Part shown: one piece after another, positions 10,731 to 19,501 of the stretch | How the letters are laid out: the number at the start of each line of letters is the position of its first letter | Position numbering within the stretch: position 1 is the first letter of the stretch | Origin: Brevibacillus fulvus | Lineage (GTDB): Bacteria > Bacillota > Bacilli > Brevibacillales > Brevibacillaceae | Assembly (NCBI RefSeq): GCF_016908525.1 | Contig: NZ_JAFBEB010000006.1 | Coordinates: 186,001-250,000 of the forward strand | Reading direction: 5' to 3' | Length of the DNA: 64,000 nucleotides | Position numbers and translations under genes: made by a program | The notes under the pieces: model-generated | Databases searched by the model: none | What the model was told of the DNA's origin: nothing | The model's input: only the letters and a program-made list of their open reading frames with translations

Positions 10731-10750
10731 TCCCCCTCATGGGAGGGGGA
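10731..10750 (-). terminator. Short perfect GC hairpin between frr and uppS
   Basis: The 20 bases TCCCCCTCATGGGAGGGGGA fold into a stem of six G-C-rich pairs with a small loop. There is no following U-run on the minus strand, so this is more likely an mRNA processing or attenuation hairpin than a strong terminator. One arm contains a GGAG-like element just before the alternative uppS start at 10727, which would hide that site. Confidence 0.4.
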
Positions 10751-10797
10751 TTTGACTAATCGCTAACCAAGTATCCATTTTCTTATTGTAATGCTTT

Positions 10798-11355
10798 TTA
10801 TACTTCCAGAATATCTTTTTCTTTTTCTTTTGTAATTTTCTCGATATCCGCAATGTATTTATCGGTTGTTTTTTGAATGGTTTCTTGGTGGCGGCGGGAT
10901 TCATCTTCAGAAATGGTCGCAGCTTTTTCCAACTTTTTGATTTCATCGTTTGCATCCCGACGGATATTGCGGACTGCTACTTTTGCTTCTTCCGCCATTT
11001 TATTGGCCATTTTCACCAAATCTTTCCGGCGTTCTTCCGTCAATGCCGGTACCGCAATCCGAATAACGACTCCGTCATTGGTCGGGGTCAGGCCAAGATC
11101 TGACTGTTGGATCGCCCGATCAATGTCTTTCAGCGCAGACTTATCCCATGGCTGAATTTGCAACAGGCGAGGTTCCGGTGCGCTTACGTTGGCCAACTGG
11201 CTGATCGGGGTCGGGGTTCCATAATAGTCTACCATCACTTTATCCAGCATAGCCGGATTGGCACGTCCAGCGCGGAGACTGGCCAAATCTTTTTTCAGCG
11301 CAGCAATCGCCTTGTTCATACGTTCTTCCATGTTTTTCAAGACTGTTTGTGGCAT
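10798..11355 (-). CDS. frr: Ribosome recycling factor
   Basis: Splits the post-termination ribosome together with EF-G. 185 residues, full length. The family features are seen: N-terminal helix with [27 protein letters not shown], the central [17 protein letters not shown] helix region, and the C-terminal long helix. ATG 11355 starts 4 bases after the pyrH stop, so pyrH-frr are almost certainly co-translated from one message. No anomalies. Confidence 0.97.
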   Translation of the reverse strand: MPQTVLKNMEERMNKAIAALKKDLASLRAGRANPAMLDKVMVDYYGTPTPISQLANVSAPEPRLLQIQPWDKSALKDIDRAIQQSDLGLTPTNDGVVIRIAVPALTEERRKDLVKMANKMAEEAKVAVRNIRRDANDEIKKLEKAATISEDESRRHQETIQKTTDKYIADIEKITKEKEKDILEV

Positions 11356-11359
11356 AGTG

Positions 11360-12182
<823 letters not shown>

Positions 12183-12194
12183 CTGGAGCAAAAA

Positions 12195-13082
12195 TTATTG
12201 TTTATTCACTTGCGCCATTACTTCTGCCGCGAAGTCTTCTTGTTTTTTCTCGATTCCTTCGCCGACTTGGTAACGAACAAACGTTTTCAAGGTAGCGCCC
12301 GCTTCTTTCAACAAAGCGCCAACTTTTTTGTCCGGATCTTTGACGAACGGTTGTTCAACCATGACATATTCCTCAAAGTATTTGGACAGGCGGCCTTCAA
12401 CCATTTTCTCAACGATGTTGGCCGGTTTGCCTTCAGCCAAAGCTTGGTTTTTCAATACTTCACGCTCACGTTCGATTTCATCCGCAGAAACTTCTTCACG
12501 GTTGGCAAAACGCGGGTTAGCAGCCGCGGCGTGCATGCCGAGATCTCTTGCCAGCGTTTCGTCAGTTGTTCCTTCCAGGGCAACCAGCACACCGATTTTA
12601 CCACCCATGTGCAAGTATCCGCCAAATACGCCATTGTCGGATTTCTCCAGGACAGCCAGACGACGGAAGGTGATGTTTTCTCCGATGGTCGCGATTTTCT
12701 CGCTGATCACTTTGGAAAGCGGATCGCCGTTTCCTTTGAATGGTTGTTCCAAAGCTTCTTCTACGCTAGCAGGATTTTGCGAAACAACATGTTCCGCAAT
12801 ATCTTTTACCAAGGTTTGGAATTCAGGGTTTTTCGCTACAAAGTCTGTTTCGCAGTTTACTTCGACGATTGCCGCCCGGTTACCATCTACCGCGTAGGAA
12901 GTAAGACCTTCAGCCGCGATACGACCCGCTTTTTTCGCCGCTTTGGCGATTCCGCGTTCACGGAGCAAGTCAATCGCTTTTTCCATATCTCCATTTGTTT
13001 CTTCGAGCGCTTTTTTGCAGTCCATCATCCCTGCGCCTGTTCTTTCACGCAGTTCTTTCACCGCTTGTGCACTGATTGCCAT
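12195..13082 (-). CDS. tsf: Elongation factor Ts
   Basis: Guanine-nucleotide exchange factor for EF-Tu. 295 residues, typical of Bacillales. Seen: N-terminal UBA-like domain ([21 protein letters not shown]), the invariant TDFVAKN loop that enters EF-Tu, and the two core subdomains ending in [23 protein letters not shown] 13082 has GGAGG at good spacing. It follows rpsB with a hairpin terminator in between, the usual arrangement that lowers tsf relative to rpsB. Confidence 0.97.
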   Translation of the reverse strand: MAISAQAVKELRERTGAGMMDCKKALEETNGDMEKAIDLLRERGIAKAAKKAGRIAAEGLTSYAVDGNRAAIVEVNCETDFVAKNPEFQTLVKDIAEHVVSQNPASVEEALEQPFKGNGDPLSKVISEKIATIGENITFRRLAVLEKSDNGVFGGYLHMGGKIGVLVALEGTTDETLARDLGMHAAAANPRFANREEVSADEIEREREVLKNQALAEGKPANIVEKMVEGRLSKYFEEYVMVEQPFVKDPDKKVGALLKEAGATLKTFVRYQVGEGIEKKQEDFAAEVMAQVNKQ

Positions 13083-13125
13083 TGCTATGTACCTCCTTGA
13101 TATAACAAGAATTTGGGTCTATACG

Positions 13126-13166
13126 GTAGAAAAGGTGGACGGGGTTCTGAAACCCTCAGTCCACCC
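13126..13166 (-). terminator. Hairpin terminator / attenuator between rpsB and tsf
   Basis: On the minus strand GGTGGACTGAGGGTTT is matched by AACCCCGTCCACC and followed by TTTTCT (stem 13134-13165). The stem has one small bulge and a short U-run. Because tsf follows with a ribosome site, this is likely a partial terminator setting the rpsB:tsf ratio. Confidence 0.75.
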
Positions 13167-13184
13167 TCAACGATTGACTACCTT

Positions 13185-13889
13185 TTAAGCCGTAGTGGTT
13201 TGTTCTCCGCCTTGGCTTCCTTCCAAGATCGCATCAGCCATTTTGCCAGTCAACAATTTTACCGCACGGATCGCGTCATCGTTACCTGGGATAACATAAT
13301 CGATCTCATCAGGGTCGCAGTTAGTATCTACAATCGCAACGATCGGAATACCAAGGTTGCGAGCTTCTGCTACTGCAATGCGTTCTTTGCGCGGATCGAT
13401 AACAAACAAAGCGTCCGGAAGTTCGTCCATGTTAGCGATACCGCCCAAGAATTTTTCCAAACGTTCCATTTCTTTACGCAGAACGATAACTTCTTTTTTC
13501 GGAAGAACAGAGAAAGTACCGTCTTCTTCCATACGTTTCAGTTCAGCCAAACGAGCTGTCCGTTTTTTGATGGTAGTAAAGTTGGTCAAAGTACCACCCA
13601 ACCAGCGTTGGTTGATGTAGTAGTGACCAGTACGTTCTGCTTCTTCTTTAACGGATTCCTGTGCTTGTTTTTTTGTACCAACAAACAGGATTTTTCCGCC
13701 GTTTGCAGCGAGATCGCGAACGAAGTTGTACGCTTCTTCCACTTTCTTCACTGTTTTTTGCAAATCAATAATGTAGATACCGTTACGTTCGGTGAAAATA
13801 TAGCGAGCCATTTTTGGGTTCCAGCGGCGAGTTTGGTGTCCGAAATGTACACCAGCTTCCAGCAGCTGTTTCATAGAGATAACCGCCAT
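13185..13889 (-). CDS. rpsB: 30S ribosomal protein S2
   Basis: Ribosomal protein of the small subunit, binding near S1/18S-platform side. 234 residues. Seen: [20 protein letters not shown] at the N-terminus, the [17 protein letters not shown] block, and the [18 protein letters not shown] and [19 protein letters not shown] signatures. ATG 13889 has GGAGGTGTG behind it. Transcribed from a clear promoter at 14016-14044 with a structured 120-base leader, so it begins a new unit separate from the fla/che operon. Confidence 0.98.
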   Translation of the reverse strand: MAVISMKQLLEAGVHFGHQTRRWNPKMARYIFTERNGIYIIDLQKTVKKVEEAYNFVRDLAANGGKILFVGTKKQAQESVKEEAERTGHYYINQRWLGGTLTNFTTIKKRTARLAELKRMEEDGTFSVLPKKEVIVLRKEMERLEKFLGGIANMDELPDALFVIDPRKERIAVAEARNLGIPIVAIVDTNCDPDEIDYVIPGNDDAIRAVKLLTGKMADAILEGSQGGEQTTTA

Positions 13890-14009
13890 ATTATCACACC
13901 TCCTTCAAGTGGTTTTTTTGTGCCAACCTCCGCCCTTCGCATCTTTCAGCAAGACTACCATTGCGGCAGCACCCTTACTGAAATTGAAAGACGTGCGAAT
14001 TCAACACCG
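13890..14009 (-). promoter_or_regulatory. Structured 5' leader of rpsB, possible autoregulatory element
   Basis: Between the predicted start of transcription (about 14009) and the rpsB ribosome site, the minus strand folds into one long hairpin at 13938-13997: a closing CGCA/TGCG, an internal loop, a 10-bp stem TTTCAGTAAG / CTTGCTGAAA (13974-13983 with 13944-13953, one G-U pair), then an apical stem CTGCC/GGTAG with a GCAAT loop (13955-13969). Ribosomal protein leaders often bind the encoded protein; S2 regulates its own operon in Gammaproteobacteria. Whether this leader does so is inference. Confidence 0.55.
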
Positions 14010-14015
14010 TAAAAA

Positions 14016-14044
14016 AATATATCACATGGGTTTTGCAATTGCAA
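14016..14044 (-). promoter_or_regulatory. SigA-type promoter of rpsB with extended -10
   Basis: Minus strand: TTGCAA (14039-14044), 17 bases, then TATATT (14016-14021) preceded by TG one base upstream, giving an extended -10 TGATATATT. Spacing and context fit a housekeeping promoter for a highly expressed ribosomal gene. Transcription would start near 14009. Confidence 0.75.
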
Positions 14045-14184
14045 GAAAGGAATTGAGCAGAATGTGAAAATGTGAATTGACAAATCGCTCCAACTGCCAT
14101 ATAACCATTTCGTCAACCATTTTTAACGCTGTCCCGCTGTCCCATGCCGACGCTATTTTTGACTGAGAAATGAGGTGCCGCACC

Positions 14185-15114
14185 ATGTTCTTTCACAGAA
14201 AACGCTATACCAATCTTGACGACGTTCCAACCGGAAAAACATTCGGTGAAATGCTGCAATGGCGCAAAGAGCGAAAAGCGAAAATCAAAGATCTGTCATA
14301 CACGATCCCCCAATGCCGGGAAGTCGATCTCGCCTTTCTGAAAAGAAATCGTACCGCCCCTCTGCTCGTCTGGATCGGCCATGCATCCTTTTTGTTGCAA
14401 ATTCATGGTCTCAATATTTTGATCGATCCTGTCTGGGCCAATCGGATGGGTTTTGAAAAGCGGTTGAGTCCCCCTGGACTGCCGTTGGACGAGCTGCCGC
14501 AGATCGATATCGTGCTTGTCTCACACGGCCATTATGACCATCTTGATTTCCCGACATTGCGTCGCTTGCAAGGCAATCCGCAATTTTTCGTTCCGATCGG
14601 GCTGGGTCGCTTGTTCCGCAAAAAAGGGTTTCGGCGGATCAGCGAGTTTTCCTGGTGGGAACAAGCCGAGCATGGCGGTGTCTCCTTCCACTTTGTTCCT
14701 GCCCAACACTGGACGCGGCGCAGTCTGTTTGATACGAACACGTCCCATTGGGGGGGATGGGTTATCCAGTTCGGACAGGAACCAGCGCTTTACTTTTCCG
14801 GCGACAGCGGCTACTTCCGCGGGTTCCAGGAAATCGGCGAGCGTTTTTCGATCGGAATCGCTCTGATGCCGATTGGCGCCTACGAACCGGAGTGGTTCAT
14901 GTCCAACCAGCATATGACGCCCGAAGAATCGATCCAGGCCTTTCTCGACCTGCGTGCCAGTCTGTTTATTCCGATGCACTACGGTGCGTTTCGGCTGGCC
15001 GACGATACGCCCAAGGAGGCGCTGGATCGATTGCAGCGCGAGTGGAAGCGCCGCGAGCTGCCGTCTAAACAACTGCGGATCTTGCAATTGGGCGAAATGT
15101 ATTGGCCAACATAA
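14185..15114 (+). CDS. MBL-fold metal-dependent hydrolase (NAPE-PLD / UlaG-like family)
   Basis: Zinc-dependent beta-lactamase-fold hydrolase. Seen: first metal motif SHGHYDHLD, metal ligand histidine in PAQHWTRRS, Asp ligand in YFSGDSGYF, and the late ligand in FIPMHYGAFRLA. The LLQIHGLNILIDPVWANR N-terminal strand and GAYEPEWFMSNQHMTPEE block are like bacterial N-acyl-phosphatidylethanolamine phospholipase D-type enzymes; the true substrate is unknown. An upstream in-frame ATG at 14170 exists, but ATG 14185 follows GAGGTG by 7 bases, so I chose that (309 residues). It is one of only two genes on the plus strand and lies between the fla/che operon and rpsB; convergent with the operon's last gene. 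Confidence 0.85.
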   Translation: MFFHRKRYTNLDDVPTGKTFGEMLQWRKERKAKIKDLSYTIPQCREVDLAFLKRNRTAPLLVWIGHASFLLQIHGLNILIDPVWANRMGFEKRLSPPGLPLDELPQIDIVLVSHGHYDHLDFPTLRRLQGNPQFFVPIGLGRLFRKKGFRRISEFSWWEQAEHGGVSFHFVPAQHWTRRSLFDTNTSHWGGWVIQFGQEPALYFSGDSGYFRGFQEIGERFSIGIALMPIGAYEPEWFMSNQHMTPEESIQAFLDLRASLFIPMHYGAFRLADDTPKEALDRLQREWKRRELPSKQLRILQLGEMYWPT

Positions 15115-15150
15115 AACAAAACATCCACATTGTCAGGGGCAATGTGGATG
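15112..15150 (-). terminator. Terminator at the end of the fla/che operon
   Basis: Inverted repeat CATCCACATTG / CAATGTGGATG (15122-15150) with a 7-8 base loop. Minus strand continues with TTTTGTTTTATG, a good U-rich tail. The plus strand lacks a U-run, so it serves mainly the minus-strand operon, although the stem may also stop the convergent hydrolase transcript. Confidence 0.8.
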
Positions 15151-15161
15151 CGAGCAAGCAG

Positions 15162-15953
15162 TTACTCCGTTGGGGGTGTCGTGATCAGCTTGATCAGTTG
15201 ATCCATCGTTAAGTTTTTGCTGAGCTGATAAGTGCCCGCCCGTATACGGTCAACTTTTTGCTCGGCCTTCATTTCCGCCACAAACCCGTTCACATCGGCA
15301 ACGAGCCCCGCCTTGTGGAGCAGCTGTCCGACTTGATTCGTGGAATAACCGCCGGGGATTCTCACCTCAACGGTTGGCTCTGATACAGTTGGCTGCCCGG
15401 GCTGTTCGACCTCGGGGGAGGCAGGGACAGCTGGTACAACAGATTTGTCGCTGTTCTCTTTCGACGCGCTCACCGCAGCGGACGGTTGAGCCGGCGTTGG
15501 CGCGACTGGTTGCTTCGCCGAAGCGGCTGGCTGCTTCACAGAAGCGGTTGGCTGCGCTGGGGACGATGGCGTCTTGCTGTTTGGAGCGGACGGTGAAGCC
15601 GGCGTTTGCGCCTTGGGCGTACTTGCTTGCTTGGGCGCTGCGGGAAGCGGTTGCAGATGTTCGGAAACAGGTTCTTCCCCAGTCGCTTTCTCACCGGTTG
15701 CCGATGACGTCTCGGCTGGCGGCTTGTCATCGCTTTTGGCTGCTGGCGATTGTTCGCCTGCTTGGGCGCTGTTTTGTTGAAGCTGCTGATATTCTTCTTT
15801 TGTCAATACAACCAGATCGTAGGTTTGCGCTGCCGCTTGCAGTTCCTGCTGTGTCAGCGGCCGGGGCGATTCATCAGCAGGATAAACCAACAAGTATCCG
15901 CCGGCAAACAGCATTCCCGCACCAAAACCCAATAACAGGCTGCGTCTACTCAT
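15162..15953 (-). CDS. Membrane-anchored protein with Pro/Ala/Ser stalk and YceG/MltG-like LysM domain, no catalytic domain
   Basis: 263 residues from ATG 15953 (MSRRSLLLGFGAG), which has AGAGGGG at proper spacing; a longer frame to 15992 lacks one. One hydrophobic segment at about 5-24, then a stretch near 35-60 (YDLVVLTKEEYQQLQQ), a low-complexity linker rich in Pro, Ala, Ser, Lys, Gln from about 62 to 190, and a C-terminal domain about 195-263 (VRIPGGYSTNQVGQLLHKAG ... VDRIRAGTYQLSKNLTMDQL). That end resembles the LysM-like part of endolytic transglycosylase MltG (YceG), but the transglycosylase domain itself is absent. Last gene of the fla/che operon; role at the cell surface is inferred. 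Confidence 0.6.
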   Translation of the reverse strand: MSRRSLLLGFGAGMLFAGGYLLVYPADESPRPLTQQELQAAAQTYDLVVLTKEEYQQLQQNSAQAGEQSPAAKSDDKPPAETSSATGEKATGEEPVSEHLQPLPAAPKQASTPKAQTPASPSAPNSKTPSSPAQPTASVKQPAASAKQPVAPTPAQPSAAVSASKENSDKSVVPAVPASPEVEQPGQPTVSEPTVEVRIPGGYSTNQVGQLLHKAGLVADVNGFVAEMKAEQKVDRIRAGTYQLSKNLTMDQLIKLITTPPTE

Positions 15954-16452
15954 GTTCTGCCCCTCTTTCTGCCGGACTGGCCAGAGAAACAATCAGCTCG
16001 ATTTCGCCCCGCCCGGCTCCCAGCGTTTTGGCGATCTCGTCCAAAGACAGCCCTTGCCCTTTCAGCTCAAACACCCGACGATAGCGTTCGCGCAAAGCCA
16101 AAATATCGGACTGATCCTCCGCACGTGTCTCCTCTTCTTCTGTTGCCTGCTTGCGCTCGCCCAGCGAACGGACTTGAACAGTCAATGCTTGATAGCGAGC
16201 TTCCGCCTGTTCCAACTCTTGTCGTAACGCCGCCAGCTCGCTGGCCATCTCGTCTTTGGTTTGCCGCAGTTCCGCGCGAACTTTTTCATTTTCCTGCTTG
16301 ATCTGGCTGACAAATCGCTGCAGTGTCCGCTCGATCTCCTTCTGGTCCAGCGTACCGGACGCTTCCGCCTTCGGACTGCGCTGTTTCAGAAAAAGGGCAG
16401 CGATCACGATCAGTGCTCCTGCCCCTAAAAGTATATATATTGGCTGTTCCAC
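15946..16452 (-). CDS. SwrB-like (DUF6115-type) membrane protein with coiled coil and HTH-like C-terminus
   Basis: 168 residues with one N-terminal membrane helix (about 5-22), a charged coiled coil (about 33-105) and a C-terminal helical part LSLDEIAKTLGAGRGEIELI that resembles a helix-turn-helix. B. subtilis SwrB (YlxL, 167 residues), which promotes basal-body maturation and SigD activity, occupies the same position after sigD and has the same layout, so this is its likely counterpart; sequence identity cannot be measured here. Overlaps the next gene by 8 bases. Confidence 0.6.
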   Translation of the reverse strand: MEQPIYILLGAGALIVIAALFLKQRSPKAEASGTLDQKEIERTLQRFVSQIKQENEKVRAELRQTKDEMASELAALRQELEQAEARYQALTVQVRSLGERKQATEEEETRAEDQSDILALRERYRRVFELKGQGLSLDEIAKTLGAGRGEIELIVSLASPAERGAEHE

Positions 16453-16515
16453 TTACACTCACCTTTTCATTGAAAAGAGTTCCGTTTGAGCCGTTCAGAC
16501 GGTTGGTTGGATACA

Positions 16516-16830
16516 CTAGAGCGAAATATCGATAAAACGTCCACGGAACGGATCATGCATCAAATGCTGATCGGAACCCTTTTGACCAACCGGTGATTCT
16601 GTCTGATTCTCCCAACCGGACGATTTTTTCCTGTGACGTTCTTTTTCCCGTTGTTCCCGAATTTTCCCTTCAGCCGACTGCTCCAGTTCACCAACCCGCT
16701 GGCCTTCCTGCTGGATGGTCTTCAGTTGTTCCGCAATCTCCAGCAATCGTTCATGATTGAATCGCTGCTGCTGTTGCTCCTGAATCCGTCCAACCTCTTG
16801 CGTGCGCGGCAAAGCGCTTTGTAATTCCAC
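16516..16830 (-). CDS. Small hypothetical protein of the fla/che operon
   Basis: 104 residues, hydrophilic, with a predicted coiled coil over about 10-65 (QQQQRFNHERLLEIAEQ) rich in Gln and Glu, then a basic patch (KERHRKKS) and a C-terminal HDPFRGRFIDISL that looks like a short conserved tail. No membrane segment or known domain. It lies between fapA and the SwrB-like gene with short gaps, so expression with the operon is expected. Function unknown; co-location suggests a link to motility. Confidence 0.6.
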   Translation of the reverse strand: MELQSALPRTQEVGRIQEQQQQRFNHERLLEIAEQLKTIQQEGQRVGELEQSAEGKIREQREKERHRKKSSGWENQTESPVGQKGSDQHLMHDPFRGRFIDISL

Positions 16831-16857
16831 GACTTTCAGAGTCGCTCATCTCCTCTG

Positions 16858-18270
16858 CTATACAATCGTGACCGTCGTAATTTCACCCTGGATTACCATA
16901 AAGCGAGCGCGCGATATTTCCTGCTTGATGAACCGAACCAGATTGCCAAAGACCAATTTGATGCCTGGATACATAATTGTGCTGGCTTCGATTTTCGCTG
17001 GAGTTTCTCCTTCCAGTTCAATCTCCAGCTCTTTCTTTCGGGCTTCATGCGTTTTCAACTCTTTCTCCAGAACCAATCGGGTATTGGCCAGTTTGACTTG
17101 CAATGCTTTTTTATCTGGGGAAAGCTCGCCGTTCGCGGCAAGAATTTGTGACAAGACATTCAATCCCTGCTCTGTTTTCCGCATGTTTTCGTATGCAACC
17201 TGAATTTGTCTTTTCAATTGGACCAATTCTTCGCGCAATTCCGGTTTCACGCCAACCTCCAACACGGTAGGTGTCGAACTGGAATTGCCGATCACTCTGG
17301 CGACGATCTGTTCGCCCGCCTGCAACGTGCCGCCAATAATAATGCCTTTGGCTCCATTGCAGAAAATATTTTTTCCTGCTCGCACATTGGAAAACATGAT
17401 GCTCTGCGATACAAATATTTCATTTCCCGCAGTTACGTTGCCATTCTGGATAAACGACGTTCTCACATCGCGGCCGGCTTTGACAAACCCTTTTTCCTGC
17501 GCCACGATACCGCTTTTGATTTCAATCGAACCGCCCGCCTCCAGCTCGGCCCCTTCCACATTTCCCAATACCCGAATATCTCCGGACGCCTTGATCCGAA
17601 ACCCGGTTGGAACACTGCCGCGAATGATGACATTCCCGATAAAATCGATGTTTCCGACACTGAAGTCAACATCGCCGTTAACCTCATATATTGGGAAAAC
17701 GTTTACTTTATCTTTGTCGGTAAAGGAGACTTGTCCATCGATCGCCGCATATAACAGCGTCCGGTCCTGATTAAACACGACGTTTTTCCCGGCCTTGATC
17801 GTAACCTCTTTTCCAGCTTTCGCCGGAATTTTGATTCCTTTCACGCTCATTCCCGCCTCTCCCGCAGTCGCCGGGATCTTTTGCGCAATCAGCTGCCCTT
17901 TGGAAATATTGGCAATCGTGTTTAACGAGTAATAATCGACGCGGCCGTCGTCCAATTCTTTCGGTTTGTGTTCATCCGTCTCTTTTTTTTCATAGGGGTA
18001 TTCAATTTTTGCATCTGTCCCCGGAACAGGCGGCAAGCCAACGGCAATCAGCAAGGGCTGGTTTACATATTTTTGGGGAGACTGACATAGTTGTTCGATC
18101 GCTTGCTCGATGATCCCGTATGTGATGCCGCTTTGTTCCAGCGCCTGGCGTACCTCTTGTTCTGTTACAGTCACATCCATCGGTGACTGTGACGCCCGAA
18201 TGGTAATTTCCGCCTTCAATTCATCTTTCGAGATACTGACTTCCAACCGCTTTTCGCCTATCCCTTCCAT
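16858..18270 (-). CDS. FapA family protein (DUF342)
   Basis: 470 residues. N-terminal domain about 1-160, then a beta-solenoid typical of FapA (DUF342): repeating GDIRVLGNVEGAELEAGG and AGRDVRTSFIQNGNVTAGN-type turns at about 200-340, and a C-terminal coiled coil (about 345-430). FapA proteins are called flagellar assembly protein A in Vibrio, where they affect polar flagellum placement of a regulator; in Firmicutes the role is not settled. Located directly after sigD within the operon, unlike in B. subtilis. Confidence 0.85.
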   Translation of the reverse strand: MEGIGEKRLEVSISKDELKAEITIRASQSPMDVTVTEQEVRQALEQSGITYGIIEQAIEQLCQSPQKYVNQPLLIAVGLPPVPGTDAKIEYPYEKKETDEHKPKELDDGRVDYYSLNTIANISKGQLIAQKIPATAGEAGMSVKGIKIPAKAGKEVTIKAGKNVVFNQDRTLLYAAIDGQVSFTDKDKVNVFPIYEVNGDVDFSVGNIDFIGNVIIRGSVPTGFRIKASGDIRVLGNVEGAELEAGGSIEIKSGIVAQEKGFVKAGRDVRTSFIQNGNVTAGNEIFVSQSIMFSNVRAGKNIFCNGAKGIIIGGTLQAGEQIVARVIGNSSSTPTVLEVGVKPELREELVQLKRQIQVAYENMRKTEQGLNVLSQILAANGELSPDKKALQVKLANTRLVLEKELKTHEARKKELEIELEGETPAKIEASTIMYPGIKLVFGNLVRFIKQEISRARFMVIQGEITTVTIV

Positions 18271-18307
18271 TTACATGCTCCCTCTCCATGAAAAATGTGA
18301 TCTCCCT

Positions 18308-19096
18308 TTATAATAATTGAGATTTCCATCTATTTAAACTGGAACGGAGACGAAAAATTGCTTTTGAATGCAATTGTGAGATTCTGGATGGCGATAAGTT
18401 CATTGCTTCAGCAATTTCAGTTAAGGTCAGTTCTTCAAAATAAAAAAGAGAAACAACCAGCCGCTCTTTTTCCGGCAATTTGTCAATCGAATGAGTCAAT
18501 ACTTCTTTCAAGCTTGCCGTTTCCGCAACCGACTCAGGACGAGGCGTCACTTCATCCACCAAATAGGTGTGACGTGCCGTTTTTTGCTCATCCTCATCCC
18601 CGACGGCCTCGTCAATCGATACCATTGAAGCCAGGGACGTGTCAAAAAAGACTTGCTGCAGTTCTTTTTCGCTAATCCCCAAATATTCACTGACCTCTTG
18701 ATCGGTGGGTGTTCGCAGTTTCTCCTGTTCCAGTATCGTATACGCTTCCTCGATCTTTTTCGCTTTATCACGCACGGTACGCGGAATCCAGTCATTTTCA
18801 CGGAGTCCGTCAATCATCGCTCCCCGGATTCGCCACATCGCATATGTTTCAAATTGCAGGCCGCGCGTATGGTCAAATTTGGACAATGCGTCCAACAGTC
18901 CAAAACGGCCGTAGCTGATCAAGTCATCTTTATCGACGTTGCTTGGCAAACCGATCGCTAAACGATTTGCCACCTTTGTCACCAATGGCAAAAATTGCGT
19001 CACCAGCTCAACTTCAGCCTCGCGATTACCTTCCTGCTTCCACGAAATCCATTTATCAAACTGCTTTGCTTTTTCGTGATTGTTCAGTCGAGCCAT
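18308..19096 (-). CDS. sigD: RNA polymerase sigma factor SigD (FliA family, sigma-28)
   Basis: Directs transcription of late motility genes such as flagellin, motAB and autolysins. 262 residues. Seen: region 2 (LVTQFLPLVTKVANRLA, DLISYGRFGLLDALSKFD, TYAMWRIRGAMIDGLRE), region 3, and region 4 (LPEKERLVVSLFYFEELTLT, LSPSRISQLHSKAIFRLR). ATG 19096. Sits near the 3' end of the fla/che operon, as in B. subtilis, where position in the operon affects the level of SigD and the share of motile cells. An anti-sigma factor FlgM is not encoded in this window. Confidence 0.96.
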   Translation of the reverse strand: MARLNNHEKAKQFDKWISWKQEGNREAEVELVTQFLPLVTKVANRLAIGLPSNVDKDDLISYGRFGLLDALSKFDHTRGLQFETYAMWRIRGAMIDGLRENDWIPRTVRDKAKKIEEAYTILEQEKLRTPTDQEVSEYLGISEKELQQVFFDTSLASMVSIDEAVGDEDEQKTARHTYLVDEVTPRPESVAETASLKEVLTHSIDKLPEKERLVVSLFYFEELTLTEIAEAMNLSPSRISQLHSKAIFRLRSSLNRWKSQLL

Positions 19097-19115
19097 GAAT
19101 CAATATCACCAGCCT

Positions 19116-19499
19116 TTACTCATCAGTTAACCGCCTGACGGCATTAGCGATCGTTGCAGGATCAGTTGCAGTTGCTGTTCGTTCGATTTTTGGAACGGTC
19201 AATGGTACAAACGAATCCACCGAATCCTTTTGCGACGATTCGGCCGATTCTGGTTCGTCCTCTGGCGTGACGAGATCTACATGGTTACCTGATTTTGCCT
19301 GCGGCGCATCGGCCGGCTTCGTGCTCGTGATCAAAGATAACAGCCAACGAACCGGGAAAGCAACAAGAAAGAAAATAATGAATGCGATGAATGCCCGCAG
19401 GAAAGCAACGGAAAAAACATTTGCGCCGAGAGCAGAGATAAATGTAGCGATAAAGGCAATCATGCCAAAAATGAGTTGAAAGGCAATTTTCCGGACCAT
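19116..19499 (-). CDS. Hypothetical two-helix membrane protein between cheD and sigD
   Basis: 127 residues. Two hydrophobic helices (about 5-25 and 30-57; FQLIFGMIAFIATFISALG and LRAFIAFIIFFLVAFPVRW) are followed by a soluble, acidic tail with TPEDEPESAESSQKDS and a final VPKIERTATATDPATIANAV. No known domain. Gap of 2 bases to cheD upstream and 19 to sigD downstream, so it is operonic. B. subtilis has no gene here; the role is unknown. Confidence 0.7.
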   Translation of the reverse strand: MVRKIAFQLIFGMIAFIATFISALGANVFSVAFLRAFIAFIIFFLVAFPVRWLLSLITSTKPADAPQAKSGNHVDLVTPEDEPESAESSQKDSVDSFVPLTVPKIERTATATDPATIANAVRRLTDE

Positions 19500-19501
19500 A
19501 G

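Noticed and set aside
12198-13100. Long plus-strand frame opposite tsf
   Set aside because: Phe/Arg-rich composition with no recognisable family; complementary to a clear EF-Ts gene.
14041-14184. Possible promoter for the MBL hydrolase
   Set aside because: No convincing -35/-10 pair with proper spacing seen on the plus strand.
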